Shown piece after piece: positions 14,666-21,796 of a stretch of 28,148 nucleotides of DNA. How positions within the stretch are numbered: the stretch's first letter is position 1; each line of letters begins with the position of its first letter. A model generated the notes under the pieces. It ran no database searches and was not told the origin of the DNA. It saw only the letters and a list, made by a program, of their open reading frames with translations. The stretch is from Rhodocyclaceae bacterium (GTDB lineage Bacteria; Pseudomonadota; Gammaproteobacteria; Burkholderiales; Rhodocyclaceae): assembly GCA_018262875.1 (NCBI GenBank), contig JADFDL010000002.1, forward strand, positions 1 through 28,148. The letters are read 5' to 3'. The translations under genes and the position numbers were made by a program.

Positions 14666-15299
14666 TCGGCTTCAGCACGTAGGCCGGGCAGATCAGGTTG
14701 AAGCTGCCTGTGCCAAGGCCGCCCACGTCGACCTGCTCGCCGTAGGTGCTGGGCACGCCGTAGGCGACGCGCACGATGCGCGTGCCCTTGGTGATCTTCA
14801 CCAGGATGCTTGTGCCGTTGCGAGCGGCGGCCGTGACGAAAGCCAGCGCCGCGCCCTCGACCTCTGGGGTCTTCAGGTTGATGGTGACGTCTTCCGCGGC
14901 GTTCAGGCCGGCGATGTTGCGGCGCTTCGCCAGGTGCAGGCGGCTGTCGTCGAGTTGGTCGGCCGCGCCACCACCGACTGCGTAGCCGCCGGCCTCATCA
15001 AGCAATCCCCACGTGGCGGCGAGCGTCAGGGTGCCGGCGCTGAAGGTGCTGTACAGGGACGCGTCCAGGCCGTTCATCGTGAACGTGTTGGCGTCGGTGT
15101 CGGTGCAGAACACCGCCTGGCCGTCCAGTTCGACCATGCCGGCGGCAACAGTCCAGTAACCGACATCTCCTGTATCGACGGTGTGGCTCGTGAGCGTGCC
15201 CACGGCCGGAGAAGCCTTTGTCACCGCGGTGGGCGAGATGGGCGAATCGAAGGTGAGCGCGACTTCGATCTTGCAGTTGCGCCCGACGATGGTGGTCAT
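14658..15299 (-). CDS. major tail tube protein
   Basis: A 213-residue beta-rich protein with a strong ribosome binding site (AAGGAG, 7 bases before the ATG), consistent with a high-copy product. Features: N-terminal GRNCKIEVALTFDSPISPTAVTKA, GMVELDGQAVF near 54-64, and a C-terminal GTGSFNLICPAYVLKPNV. Position between the tail terminator and the chaperone pair is that of the lambda V-like tube protein. Two tandem terminator hairpins lie upstream. Its stop overlaps the chaperone start by 8 bases. Confidence 0.75.
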   Translation of the reverse strand: MTTIVGRNCKIEVALTFDSPISPTAVTKASPAVGTLTSHTVDTGDVGYWTVAAGMVELDGQAVFCTDTDANTFTMNGLDASLYSTFSAGTLTLAATWGLLDEAGGYAVGGGAADQLDDSRLHLAKRRNIAGLNAAEDVTINLKTPEVEGAALAFVTAAARNGTSILVKITKGTRIVRVAYGVPSTYGEQVDVGGLGTGSFNLICPAYVLKPNV

Positions 15300-15332
15300 G
15301 GTGATGCTCCTTGTCGGGCGGCGCCCGAAACG

Positions 15333-15355
15333 AAAAAGCCCGCACAGCGGCGGGC
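15333..15355 (-). terminator. intrinsic terminator before the tail tube gene
   Basis: On the - strand, GCCCGC / GCGGGC with a 6-base loop, followed directly by TTTTT. It lies between the DUF3168 stop and the tail tube start, where readthrough is required. Confidence 0.7.
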
Positions 15356-15360
15356 AGGTT

Positions 15361-15391
15361 GTAAAAACGAACAGGCCCGCCGAAGCGGGCC
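15361..15391 (-). terminator. second hairpin upstream, tandem
   Basis: On the - strand, GGCCCGC-TTCG-GCGGGCC: a seven-pair stem with a stable TTCG loop, then TGTTCGTTTTTAC. It is followed immediately by the next terminator, so two stand in series. Confidence 0.6.
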
Positions 15392-15410
15392 ATGGGGAAG
15401 GTCTAGCGGG

Positions 15411-15764
15411 TCAGTCCCACCAGTCGAAAACCAGTTCCTCGCCGTCGAGCCCCAGCTCTTCGTCGAAGGTGGTGGAACGCGCCGTGCACACCACGGCCAC
15501 CGTCAGCAGCGCGGCGACGGCTTCGTCGGCAATGGCGCTGGCCGCAGCTGCGGTGCCGGCCCAGCACTGCACGGTGAACTGCACGTTCGTCGCGCCGACC
15601 GAGTTGTCGAGGTGGAAGTCGGGGATGCGCGTCGAGCCGTAGACCAATGTCGAAGCGGCGTTGCCGTCAGCCGCTGCGTTCTGCGCGATGCGCGCGGCAG
15701 GCACCAGCGCCAGCAGCGGGGCGTGCGCCAGCAGCGCGGCACGGAATTCGGTTTCTGCGCTCAT
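15411..15764 (-). CDS. DUF3168 tail terminator/completion protein
   Basis: A 117-residue protein of the DUF3168 type: starts MSAETEFRAALLAHAPLLALV, has an RIPDFHLDNSVGATNVQFTVQCWAG stretch near 46-69, and an Ala-rich region before a C-terminal ELVFDWWD. These proteins cap the proximal end of the tail tube. It overlaps the gp10-like gene as ATGA and is followed by the double terminator. Length is typical of the family. Confidence 0.75.
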   Translation of the reverse strand: MSAETEFRAALLAHAPLLALVPAARIAQNAAADGNAASTLVYGSTRIPDFHLDNSVGATNVQFTVQCWAGTAAAASAIADEAVAALLTVAVVCTARSTTFDEELGLDGEELVFDWWD

Positions 15765-16318
15765 GGTGCCGGCGCCTTCGGGCGGTTCAGCTTCTCGATC
15801 GCCGGGCCGATCTTGGCCAGGAACACGCCCAGCGCGGCGGGCAGCATGTCGGCGCCGCGCTGCAGGAACTTGTAGGCCTTGGTGGCGCCGGTGTTCTTGC
15901 GGTGGCGCCGCGTCTTCAGCCGGCCGCGCACGATGGACTGCGAGCGCTCGCCCTTGCGCCGCGGCTTGGTGCCGAACTCGATGAACCGCCAGTAGAACGG
16001 ATCGTTCGGGTTCTTCGCCCCGCGGTTGCCCTGCTTCGCCGGCCGGACGTTCACGAACACGCCGACATCTCCGGCGCGCCGCGCGGCCTTGCTGGTGCGC
16101 ACGCTGATTGCCTTCTGCACCGTGCCGGGCTTGCGGTAGCCCTTGCGCACCGCCAGCGCGCCGGGGTTGATGATGGGCGTGGCGTTGCGCGCGGCCTTCT
16201 GCACCACGCGCGCACCGGCGCGCAGCGCATTGGCCAGCGCGCGCACCCGCAGCTTGGGAACGATGCCGCGCAGCGCTTCGCGCAGGTCGGGGATGCCGGC
16301 GATCTTGGCTTCGATCAT
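15761..16318 (-). CDS. HK97 gp10-like head-tail / tail component
   Basis: A 185-residue basic protein of the HK97 gp10 group: starts MIEAKIAGIPDLREALRGIVPKLRVRALANALRAGARVVQ, and has FYWRFIEFGTKPRRKGE near the middle, the conserved (W)xxxxEFGT motif of this family. It joins head-tail interface genes in all related phages. Start and stop overlap the neighbours (ATGA). The Lys/Arg richness in the centre fits DNA or tail-interface contact. Confidence 0.8.
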   Translation of the reverse strand: MIEAKIAGIPDLREALRGIVPKLRVRALANALRAGARVVQKAARNATPIINPGALAVRKGYRKPGTVQKAISVRTSKAARRAGDVGVFVNVRPAKQGNRGAKNPNDPFYWRFIEFGTKPRRKGERSQSIVRGRLKTRRHRKNTGATKAYKFLQRGADMLPAALGVFLAKIGPAIEKLNRPKAPAP

Positions 16319-16671
16319 CGCCCGTCCCTCAAGCCGGTGGCGGCCAGCAGCTGCAGCCACGTCTTCTGCCCGTCGATGTCGATCGGCTGGCCGGTGATGT
16401 CGTGCGGCACGCCGCGCCACAGCACGCGCCAGGTGCTGGCCACGTCGGCGCGGTAGTTGATGGTGAACTCGACATCCGTGATGTTCTGGATGGCGCCCGC
16501 GGCGAACAGCTCGCGGCTGCGCAGCGGACGGGCCTTGCCCCACACCGTCGTGACGGTGGCCCACGATCCGCTGGGCTGGCCCAGCAGGTCGACGCCAGCA
16601 TTGCGCTGCTGAAGCGTGAGCCGCTGGTCAAGGTCGGCCGCCGAGATGCGCTGCGTAGCTCCGGTGCTCAT
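16315..16671 (-). CDS. head closure / head-tail adaptor protein
   Basis: A 118-residue protein matching the phage head-tail joining group: LDQRLTLQQRNAGVDLLGQPSGSWATVTTVWGKARPL, then GREL-type RSRELFAAG, and VEFTINYRADV and RVLWRGVPHDI. This is the stopper that seals DNA in the head. It lies between the connector and the gp10-like genes and overlaps both by ATGA. Confidence 0.85.
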   Translation of the reverse strand: MSTGATQRISAADLDQRLTLQQRNAGVDLLGQPSGSWATVTTVWGKARPLRSRELFAAGAIQNITDVEFTINYRADVASTWRVLWRGVPHDITGQPIDIDGQKTWLQLLAATGLRDGR

Positions 16672-17270
16672 CCCGCAAAGCTCCGATAGGGGTCGAGCAG
16701 CCGATCGGTGAAGCGGTTGGGCAGGCTGGTCACGCTGACGCCCACCACCTGATCCTTGCTGTGCTCGTACATCGTGCCGACCGCCATCAAGATCCAGTGC
16801 TTGATGGCCGCCGGCACATTGGCTGCGGCGTCCCACTCGCCGCACAGCACGCGCACGCTCACGGCATTGGCGCTGTCGGCCACGTCGGATGGCCAGGCAG
16901 CTCCGGCGGTCGGGAACACGTAGCCCGGCATGTTGTGCCGGTCCAGGTCATAGTAGAGCGGGTCGACCGTCTGCACCACGCCCGAGGTGTCGAGGTACTT
17001 GATGTGGCCGATGCTGTGCGGCTTGATCAGGTCGGCCGGCAGGCGGATCGATTCGCCATCGCACGGGAAGGCATCGATGACGAAGTCCCAGGTCTGCCGG
17101 ATCAGCCGGCGGCCCAGCTCGTGCTCTGCGCTCTGCCGCGCGGCGGCGATCATGACCTGAATGCGGGCGTCGAAGGCGGTGTTGTCGTCATCAATCCGCA
17201 GATGCGCTCGCGCTTCCGCCAGGCTCACAGGCTCTTCCGTCGGCGCGGTGATCAGCTGCGGCTCGGCCAT
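16668..17270 (-). CDS. head-tail connector (phiE125 gp8 / gp6-like)
   Basis: A 200-residue protein in the phiE125 gp8-like connector group: N-terminal TAPTEEPVSLAEARAHLRID, DFVIDAFPCDGESIRLP, the YYDLDRHNMPGYVFPTAGAAWP stretch, and SANAVSVRVLCGEW before PAAIKHWILMAVGTMYEHSKD. Members form a ring under the portal. The ATG at 17270 has GGAG 8 bases upstream. It follows the accessory block and a terminator, instead of lying next to the capsid gene as is usual. Confidence 0.8.
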   Translation of the reverse strand: MAEPQLITAPTEEPVSLAEARAHLRIDDDNTAFDARIQVMIAAARQSAEHELGRRLIRQTWDFVIDAFPCDGESIRLPADLIKPHSIGHIKYLDTSGVVQTVDPLYYDLDRHNMPGYVFPTAGAAWPSDVADSANAVSVRVLCGEWDAAANVPAAIKHWILMAVGTMYEHSKDQVVGVSVTSLPNRFTDRLLDPYRSFAG

Positions 17271-17282
17271 GTGGTGGGCTCC

Positions 17283-17310
17283 AAAAGGAAAAGCCCGCCG
17301 GGTGGCGGGC
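17283..17310 (-). terminator. intrinsic terminator before the connector genes
   Basis: On the - strand, GCCCGCC-ACCC-GGCGGGC followed by TTTTCCTTTT. The 18-nt hairpin is identical to the one at 23877-23894. It sits just before the Shine-Dalgarno of the connector gene. Confidence 0.7.
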
Positions 17311-17336
17311 TCTTGTCGGTGCGGCAGGTGCGCTTT

Positions 17337-18452
17337 TCAGCGACCCCTTGCGGGAAGGTTGCTCGGCCGGTACGCGGCCGACAGATTGGCCGGGCGCGAG
17401 GCACCGGCGGTCAGGGCGCGGCGCGGCGGCGCGGTGATGACGAGGAAGCCGTCAATCAGCACCGCCACGTACTCATCCATGGCTGTGGCGCCTTCTTCAA
17501 TGGCCGCTTCGATCGTGCCGTCGGCCAGCACGGCCACGGTGTCGACCGCGCTGGCCGGCTCGGTCAGCAGCGAGACGATCTGCATTGCGCTGGCCACGGC
17601 ATCGGCCGCGGCGCCGGCTTCCAGCACGCCGACGCCTGCGCTCAAGATGACCGTCGGCACGTCGTCAGCATTGCCAGCCTCGGACATTCCGGCCAGCGCC
17701 ACCATCGCGGCGGCCACCGCATCCTGCAGCGAGCCGGCCTCTGCGACTTCGACCGAGTAGAACGCGCCGCCCCAGTCGACGACATCCTCGGCGTCGACAT
17801 CCTCGGCCTGAGCCGCGCCGTACACGGCAGTGACAGTCAAAGCTTCGGCGGCCGACATGGCTTCACTGACCGCGGCCACCATCGACGCAATCGCGGCCAC
17901 AGCATCGGAGGCGCTGGCAGCTTCGGTCACACTCACGTCATAGCCGGCAGCGGTGGCGCTCACCTCGTCGCCTGCGCTGCCGCTTTCGGATAGCACGGCC
18001 ACCAGCACCGCCAGGTCGGTTTGCGCATCGGCTGCGCTGGCGCTTTCTGTCGTGGCTGCGGCCATGGCGGGCACAGCTGCCTGGCTGTCGGCTGCCGATG
18101 CGGATTCGGCCACGGCGCGCGCAAAGGCTCCGGCCGCAGACTGCGCATCGGCCGCGCTGGCGGATTCGGCGTGGTCCAGATGCACGAACATGCCGCTGGC
18201 CTGCGGCGTGCCTCCGTTGCTGCTGGTCGAGCCATCATCAACGATGGCCCACAGCTTGTAAGCTGTGCCGGCGCTCAGCCCGGTGATCGGGCCGCCCGTC
18301 TCGTCACCATCGTTGGTGCGGATCGACGCATCGACAGCATCAGCAACGTAGCCTGTCGCACTCCACCCGTTGCGCCCATTGGCAAGGTCCGCGCGCGCCC
18401 ACGTCGCAGTGGCTGCGGCGGTGTAGACGGCGGTGTAGATGGTGTTTGCCAT
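17337..18452 (-). CDS. FnIII-like protein with 12 E-x5-D repeats
   Basis: A 371-residue protein in the accessory block. Residues 1-93 look like an FnIII-type beta domain, with PITGLSAGTAYKLWAIVDDGS near 55-75. From 95 to about 340 run twelve repeats of 20-22 residues, each starting near a Glu (96, 116, 136, 156, 177, 197, 217, 238, 258, 278, 298, 320) with Asp six residues on in eleven of them. Typical unit: ESASAADAQ then ten hydrophobic or Ala residues. The C-terminus is basic (APPRRALTAGASRPANL). No signal peptide. A surface-displayed virion protein such as a head fibre is likely by context and domain type; this is inference. It ends the accessory block before a terminator. Confidence 0.7.
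   Translation of the reverse strand: MANTIYTAVYTAAATATWARADLANGRNGWSATGYVADAVDASIRTNDGDETGGPITGLSAGTAYKLWAIVDDGSTSSNGGTPQASGMFVHLDHAESASAADAQSAAGAFARAVAESASAADSQAAVPAMAAATTESASAADAQTDLAVLVAVLSESGSAGDEVSATAAGYDVSVTEAASASDAVAAIASMVAAVSEAMSAAEALTVTAVYGAAQAEDVDAEDVVDWGGAFYSVEVAEAGSLQDAVAAAMVALAGMSEAGNADDVPTVILSAGVGVLEAGAAADAVASAMQIVSLLTEPASAVDTVAVLADGTIEAAIEEGATAMDEYVAVLIDGFLVITAPPRRALTAGASRPANLSAAYRPSNLPARGR
17433..18170 (-). repeat. 12 tandem protein repeats, about 60-66 bp units
   Basis: Codes for residues 95-340 of the FnIII-like protein. Spacing of the leading Glu is 20, 20, 20, 21, 20, 20, 21, 20, 20, 20 and 22 residues. The units are kept at protein level (Glu, Ser/Ala, Asp) while the DNA has diverged, so this is a structural repeat rather than a recent slippage product. 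Confidence 0.75.
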
Positions 18453-18458
18453 CGCCCG

Positions 18459-19322
18459 CTATGCGTAGTCGAGCGTCACGCGGTAGCCGGCGCTGGTGGC
18501 GAGGATGTTTTCGGCGCCGACGAAGGTGACGTCTGGCACGCCCGCCGGGGCAGCGCCATACACCGGGACGCGGATGCGGCGCGGCGCGAACAGTTGCCAT
18601 GGGTTGGCGGACAGCGCCGCCACGTCAGCACCGGGGAGCTGCTGACTGAACCCGTACAGGAACGAGACGCGCCCGTCCAATTGGACAACGCCGTCGAACC
18701 GTTGCCCGATCCGCAGATTGCCGCCGTCCACGACGGTCCCTGCCGATGCGCCAACGGTAGCCGCTGCCAGCGGCATCCCGTCAACGTAGAACACTGGCGA
18801 CGACAGCAGGCTGCCGTCCGCAACGCTGACCGCCGACACCCGCCTGCCGGTCGTCGTCGGGCCACCAACAGAGCAGTACTCGCCGGTCACCGAGTCGTTG
18901 CCGCGGATGAACACCGCCTGCGCACCGGCGGGATCGGAGTTGTTGTGCGACACGCGGCCGTGGCGCCACTCGAACGACGCTTTCCAGTACGAGGACTGCT
19001 TGAACGTGATGGCCGTGTAGTTCGCGAATGCGTCGATCTCAAGGCCGGCGATCAGCGTCAGGCCGCCAGTGAGCCGATAGTGGGCCGCGTCGGCGAACTC
19101 CGTCACCTGCGAGCCTGTGTAGTCGGTGACGATGCCGTCGGGCGAGAGCGCCGTGGTGCCGCTATCGGAAAGCGGCCCGTCTGCGCGGAATACGTCGAGC
19201 ATCCGGCCGCCGACGCGCAGCAGCGCGAACGACAACCCGCGCGCTACCCAGTCAGGCGCAACGCTGACAGCCTCCTGCGGCTGCTGCGTCCAGGGCAGCG
19301 CGATCTCACGGATGCGGGCCAT
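18459..19322 (-). CDS. LamG/concanavalin-like virion protein
   Basis: A 287-residue protein. The N-terminus (LPWTQQPQEAVSVAPDWVARGL) and a C-terminal ALSANPWQLFAPRR (236-249) frame a concanavalin-like region about 82-232: LTGGLTLIAGLEIDAFANYTAITFKQ, SYWKASFEW, FYVDGMPL, and GNLRIGQRFDGVVQLDGRVSFLYGF. This fold is common in phage proteins that bind glycans. A short tail (VPDVTFVGAENILATSAGYRVTL) follows. It lies six bases upstream of the FnIII-like repeat gene. Carbohydrate binding is inferred from the fold; no ligand residues are assigned. Confidence 0.7.
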   Translation of the reverse strand: MARIREIALPWTQQPQEAVSVAPDWVARGLSFALLRVGGRMLDVFRADGPLSDSGTTALSPDGIVTDYTGSQVTEFADAAHYRLTGGLTLIAGLEIDAFANYTAITFKQSSYWKASFEWRHGRVSHNNSDPAGAQAVFIRGNDSVTGEYCSVGGPTTTGRRVSAVSVADGSLLSSPVFYVDGMPLAAATVGASAGTVVDGGNLRIGQRFDGVVQLDGRVSFLYGFSQQLPGADVAALSANPWQLFAPRRIRVPVYGAAPAGVPDVTFVGAENILATSAGYRVTLDYA

Positions 19323-19328
19323 GCTCGC

Positions 19329-19721
19329 TCAGGAGTAGGCGTAGGTGTCGCCCGTGCACTCGACGGTCACGGCCTGGCCGGTGTTGCCGACGAACTCGAC
19401 CTGCACGTAGGCGACCTCTGGGCCGAATGCGTATGCGCCGCGCGTACTGGCGCTGGCCGTCGTGCCTCCGCCCATCACGTAGGCCTGTTTCCAGCCGTCA
19501 TCGCCCGTGCCCTCGGCGCCCGCGGCCGGCATGCTGGCCTGCTTGCGCGCGACCATGATGCGCGCCTCGCATTGCGCGGTCGGGCCGGTGCCGCCGTTGG
19601 TGATGCGCCAGCGGATCTGCCCGCCGTCCGCGCTGCTGCAGTCGAGCCGGCCGCGCGTGGTGGCGCCGGATGCGTTGCTGGCGCTGCTGACCAGCACCTG
19701 TCCTGTTTTGGTGAGTGCCAT
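19329..19721 (-). CDS. virion-module hypothetical protein
   Basis: A 130-residue protein, ATG one base after the preceding stop with GAGGG about 6 bases upstream. It is Gly/Ala/Thr-rich and beta-like: starts MALTKTGQVLVSSASNASGATTRG, has GGQIRWRITNGGTGPTAQCEARIMVA, and ends VAYVQVEFVGNTGQAVTVECTGDTYAYS. Two cysteine pairs might be structural. Fits a small virion surface or decoration protein by size and place. Family not recognised. Confidence 0.65.
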   Translation of the reverse strand: MALTKTGQVLVSSASNASGATTRGRLDCSSADGGQIRWRITNGGTGPTAQCEARIMVARKQASMPAAGAEGTGDDGWKQAYVMGGGTTASASTRGAYAFGPEVAYVQVEFVGNTGQAVTVECTGDTYAYS

Positions 19722-19722
19722 G

Positions 19723-20154
19723 TCAGACCCTCAGTGCGCCGTCGTCGGCGAAGATCGCGCAGCGCACGTCCCATTCACTCACCGGGTCGGGCTCGCTGCC
19801 CAGCGCGATGAGCGCATCGGCCTGCGCCTGTGTGATGGCGCCGGCCTGCTGCCACGCGCCGAGCATCAACTGGTTGCCCGGCAGCGCGAAGTCGATCGTG
19901 TCGGCCGCGCCGGAAAGGAAGTCGCGGATCGTCAGCGCCGCCGAGCGCAGCGGCGACTGCGCATTGCCGGCGTGATCCTCGACCGCGGCGCGCAGCCCCG
20001 TCTGTCCGCACCAGACAGCGAAGTCGGCACGGCGCACCGGCGCCGAGCGCGTGCGGCCGGCGCTGATGGCGGCGGCCAGCGCCACGGTATCCGGCACCAG
20101 CGCCTGCAACGCGGGCGACGCGCCGATGCCGGCGCGGATTTCGTCGTGCGTCAT
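19723..20154 (-). CDS. virion-module hypothetical protein, helical
   Basis: A 143-residue protein starting at the ATG that overlaps the previous stop (TGATG). It starts MTHDEIRAGIGASPALQALVPDTVALAAAISAGRT; the middle has RSAALTIRDFLSGAADTIDFAL and a helical QLMLGAWQQAGAITQAQADALIALG, and it ends PVSEWDVRCAIFADDGALRV. Recalled from similar phage genomes as a gene found next to the following (upstream) one, but no function is known to me. Confidence 0.65.
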   Translation of the reverse strand: MTHDEIRAGIGASPALQALVPDTVALAAAISAGRTRSAPVRRADFAVWCGQTGLRAAVEDHAGNAQSPLRSAALTIRDFLSGAADTIDFALPGNQLMLGAWQQAGAITQAQADALIALGSEPDPVSEWDVRCAIFADDGALRV

Positions 20155-20717
20155 CACGGGCACCCCCACAGCGAGCCGTCGTCGCGGTAGACGATGGGCG
20201 TCGCGGTCGCGGCGCGGCCCTCGAACGTCAGCAGGCCCGGTGTAGCCGTGGTGCCGGTGCCGGTAGCCAGCGCGCGCTCGATGTTGTTCGCCGGCCGCTT
20301 CGACGCGGCGAGGACGAACGTCGCCACCGCGAGCTTCGCTGCCGTGCCCTTCCACGCCTCGCTGATGCCGGCGCGAACGCTGGCCGATGCGGGGTTGGTG
20401 GCGCGGCGGTCATTGTCGAAAAGCCATTCCCATATGCGCGCCTGGCCGCTGGTCAGGTTGTCGGCCTGCGCCCAGTCGAAGCCGTCGCCGGTGGCCTCGT
20501 CGCGCGTCAGGCGGGTGCGCCAGACAACGAACGTGCTGTCGGCGTTGAGCCAGCCGATCAGCGCATTCGCATCGCCGGCCAGCATCATCGGCCGCGCGGT
20601 ATTGGTGTCGGCGCAGGCGGCGCTGCGCACGCCGGCCATTTGCGCCGGTGTCAGGGACTGCGCGAACGCCAGCGGCGCGCACAGGACGGCGAGAACGCAG
20701 AGCATGAATCGGGTCAT
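20154..20717 (-). CDS. exported virion-module protein with Sec signal peptide
   Basis: A 187-residue protein whose first 20 residues (MTRFMLCVLAVLCAPLAFAQ) form a classic Sec signal peptide with an AFA cleavage motif before Gln20. The start is supported by AGGTGA 5 bases upstream. The mature part has ALIGWLNADSTFVVWRTRLTR, a TSGQARIWEWLF helix and SVRAGISEAWKGTAAKLAVATF, then ALATGTGTTATPGLLTFEGRA. I recall cytoplasmic relatives in phage structural clusters; the signal peptide is the unusual part. It may act in the periplasm. Overlaps the next gene (TGATG). Confidence 0.65.
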   Translation of the reverse strand: MTRFMLCVLAVLCAPLAFAQSLTPAQMAGVRSAACADTNTARPMMLAGDANALIGWLNADSTFVVWRTRLTRDEATGDGFDWAQADNLTSGQARIWEWLFDNDRRATNPASASVRAGISEAWKGTAAKLAVATFVLAASKRPANNIERALATGTGTTATPGLLTFEGRAATATPIVYRDDGSLWGCP

Positions 20718-20759
20718 CGTGTCACCTGGTCAATCAGTTGGCCGCGCAGCAAGGGGGCA

Positions 20760-21521
20760 TCACAGGCTCGCGGTGTAGGACACGTTCAGCGTGTCGCCGT
20801 TGGCAACCGCGCGGTCGCCGCCGGTGAACAGTCCGGCCGAATAGAGCGCGCCGTTCGTGTTGCCCACGGTGGTTGTTGGCGCAGTGCCTGCAGCGCTGCG
20901 GCACATCAAGAATGCGCCCTTGATAGTGTCGGTGGCGATCATGCTCAGCGACACCGCCGACGACGTGGCCAGCGATCCCGACGAGGCGGTGCCGAAGGCT
21001 GGCGTGCCGCGCGTGGCCAGCGTCGACGATGGGGCTTCGTTCCAGCCGTTCGCCGGGCTGCCGCCACCAACTGCCGTGATATTGGCCGCGGTGTTGGTGT
21101 TCGCCACGGCGCTGTAGCCGGTGTCCTCGATCAGCCCGAGCACCTGGCTGGCGGTGTAGCTGCTGCCCTTCAGGAAGTGCGTCAGGGCCGCGTTCTTGCC
21201 CTCGGTCGTGACGACGTTGGGGGCCCAGGTGTCGCGCCATGCCAGCTCGCGCGGGATGGCGTCCATGCGCGCGCGCAGGGCTTCGATCTGGTCCCAGACG
21301 GCGCGCACCGGGCGAGCGAGCACGCGGGCCGACAGCAGATCAGCCAGCCTGTCGCGCAGGTCGATGAACTCGGCCAGCCGCGCCGGCGTCGGGCGCCAGC
21401 AGTCGAAGGCGTAGACGCCGGTGGCCAAGGCCTGTTCGCCGATGGCAGCGGCGCGCGCAAGGGATGCGCCGCTGCGGGCGGTGGCGGGCGTCCGCTCGCC
21501 GGTGGAGCGATGGATTTTCAT
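20760..21521 (-). CDS. virion structural protein (phage hypothetical)
   Basis: A 253-residue protein with two parts. Residues 1-100 are Ala/Arg-rich and helical (ARPVRAVWDQIEALRARMDAIPRELAWRDTW), and residues 104-253 form a Gly/Ser/Thr-rich beta domain (NVVTTEGKNAALTHFLKGSSYTASQVLGLIEDTGYSAV to NGDTLNVSYTASL). The C-terminal part is widespread in tailed-phage virion proteins. ATGA overlap with the small gene upstream; 42 bases separate it from the signal-peptide gene downstream. Probably a minor head or decoration component. Confidence 0.65.
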   Translation of the reverse strand: MKIHRSTGERTPATARSGASLARAAAIGEQALATGVYAFDCWRPTPARLAEFIDLRDRLADLLSARVLARPVRAVWDQIEALRARMDAIPRELAWRDTWAPNVVTTEGKNAALTHFLKGSSYTASQVLGLIEDTGYSAVANTNTAANITAVGGGSPANGWNEAPSSTLATRGTPAFGTASSGSLATSSAVSLSMIATDTIKGAFLMCRSAAGTAPTTTVGNTNGALYSAGLFTGGDRAVANGDTLNVSYTASL

Positions 21522-21694
21522 GCGGCCTCCGCGACGGGTTGCAGCTGGTCGGCGGCGAACCAGCGCTCAACGGGCTGGCCGTCCTCGGCCCACTCGACAA
21601 GCAGCTCGAGCTCGTCGGCAGGGTTGATGCGCCGGTTCTTGACCACGCCTTCGATGACGGGCTGCACGACGCGCACGGTGGTGCCGGTCTTCAT
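21518..21694 (-). CDS. 58-residue small protein, SH3/KOW-like
   Basis: Starts at ATG 21694 with AAGGA 9 bases upstream and ends at 21518, overlapping the next gene as ATGA. The sequence reads as strands around a loop: TGTTVRVVQPVIEGVVKNRR, ELELLVEWAEDGQPVERWF, AADQLQPVAEAA. The short strand pattern suggests an SH3- or KOW-like barrel, a call made by eye. It is the first gene after a terminator hairpin and opens the accessory block. Function unknown. Confidence 0.6.
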   Translation of the reverse strand: MKTGTTVRVVQPVIEGVVKNRRINPADELELLVEWAEDGQPVERWFAADQLQPVAEAA

Positions 21695-21726
21695 GTGTGG
21701 GTGTCCTTGGTGTAGTCCAGAAACAG

Positions 21727-21758
21727 CACAGGCCGCAGCGGATGGGCTGCGGCCCGTG
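21727..21758 (-). terminator. hairpin after the decoration gene
   Basis: On the - strand, GGCCGCAG / CTGCGGCC with an 8-base loop, extended by outer pairs, then TGTGCTGTTTCTGG. The stem is strong but the T-run is poor, so it may act as a weak terminator or RNA end protector. Confidence 0.4.
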
Positions 21759-21796
21759 GAAAGGGGTGTTCATGCCCCCGGGAGACAACTCGCGGA

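Noticed and set aside
18021..19811. 596-codon open frame on the + strand
   Set aside because: Antisense to the repeat, LamG-like and 130-residue protein genes; Arg-rich shadow with no start context or recognisable motif.
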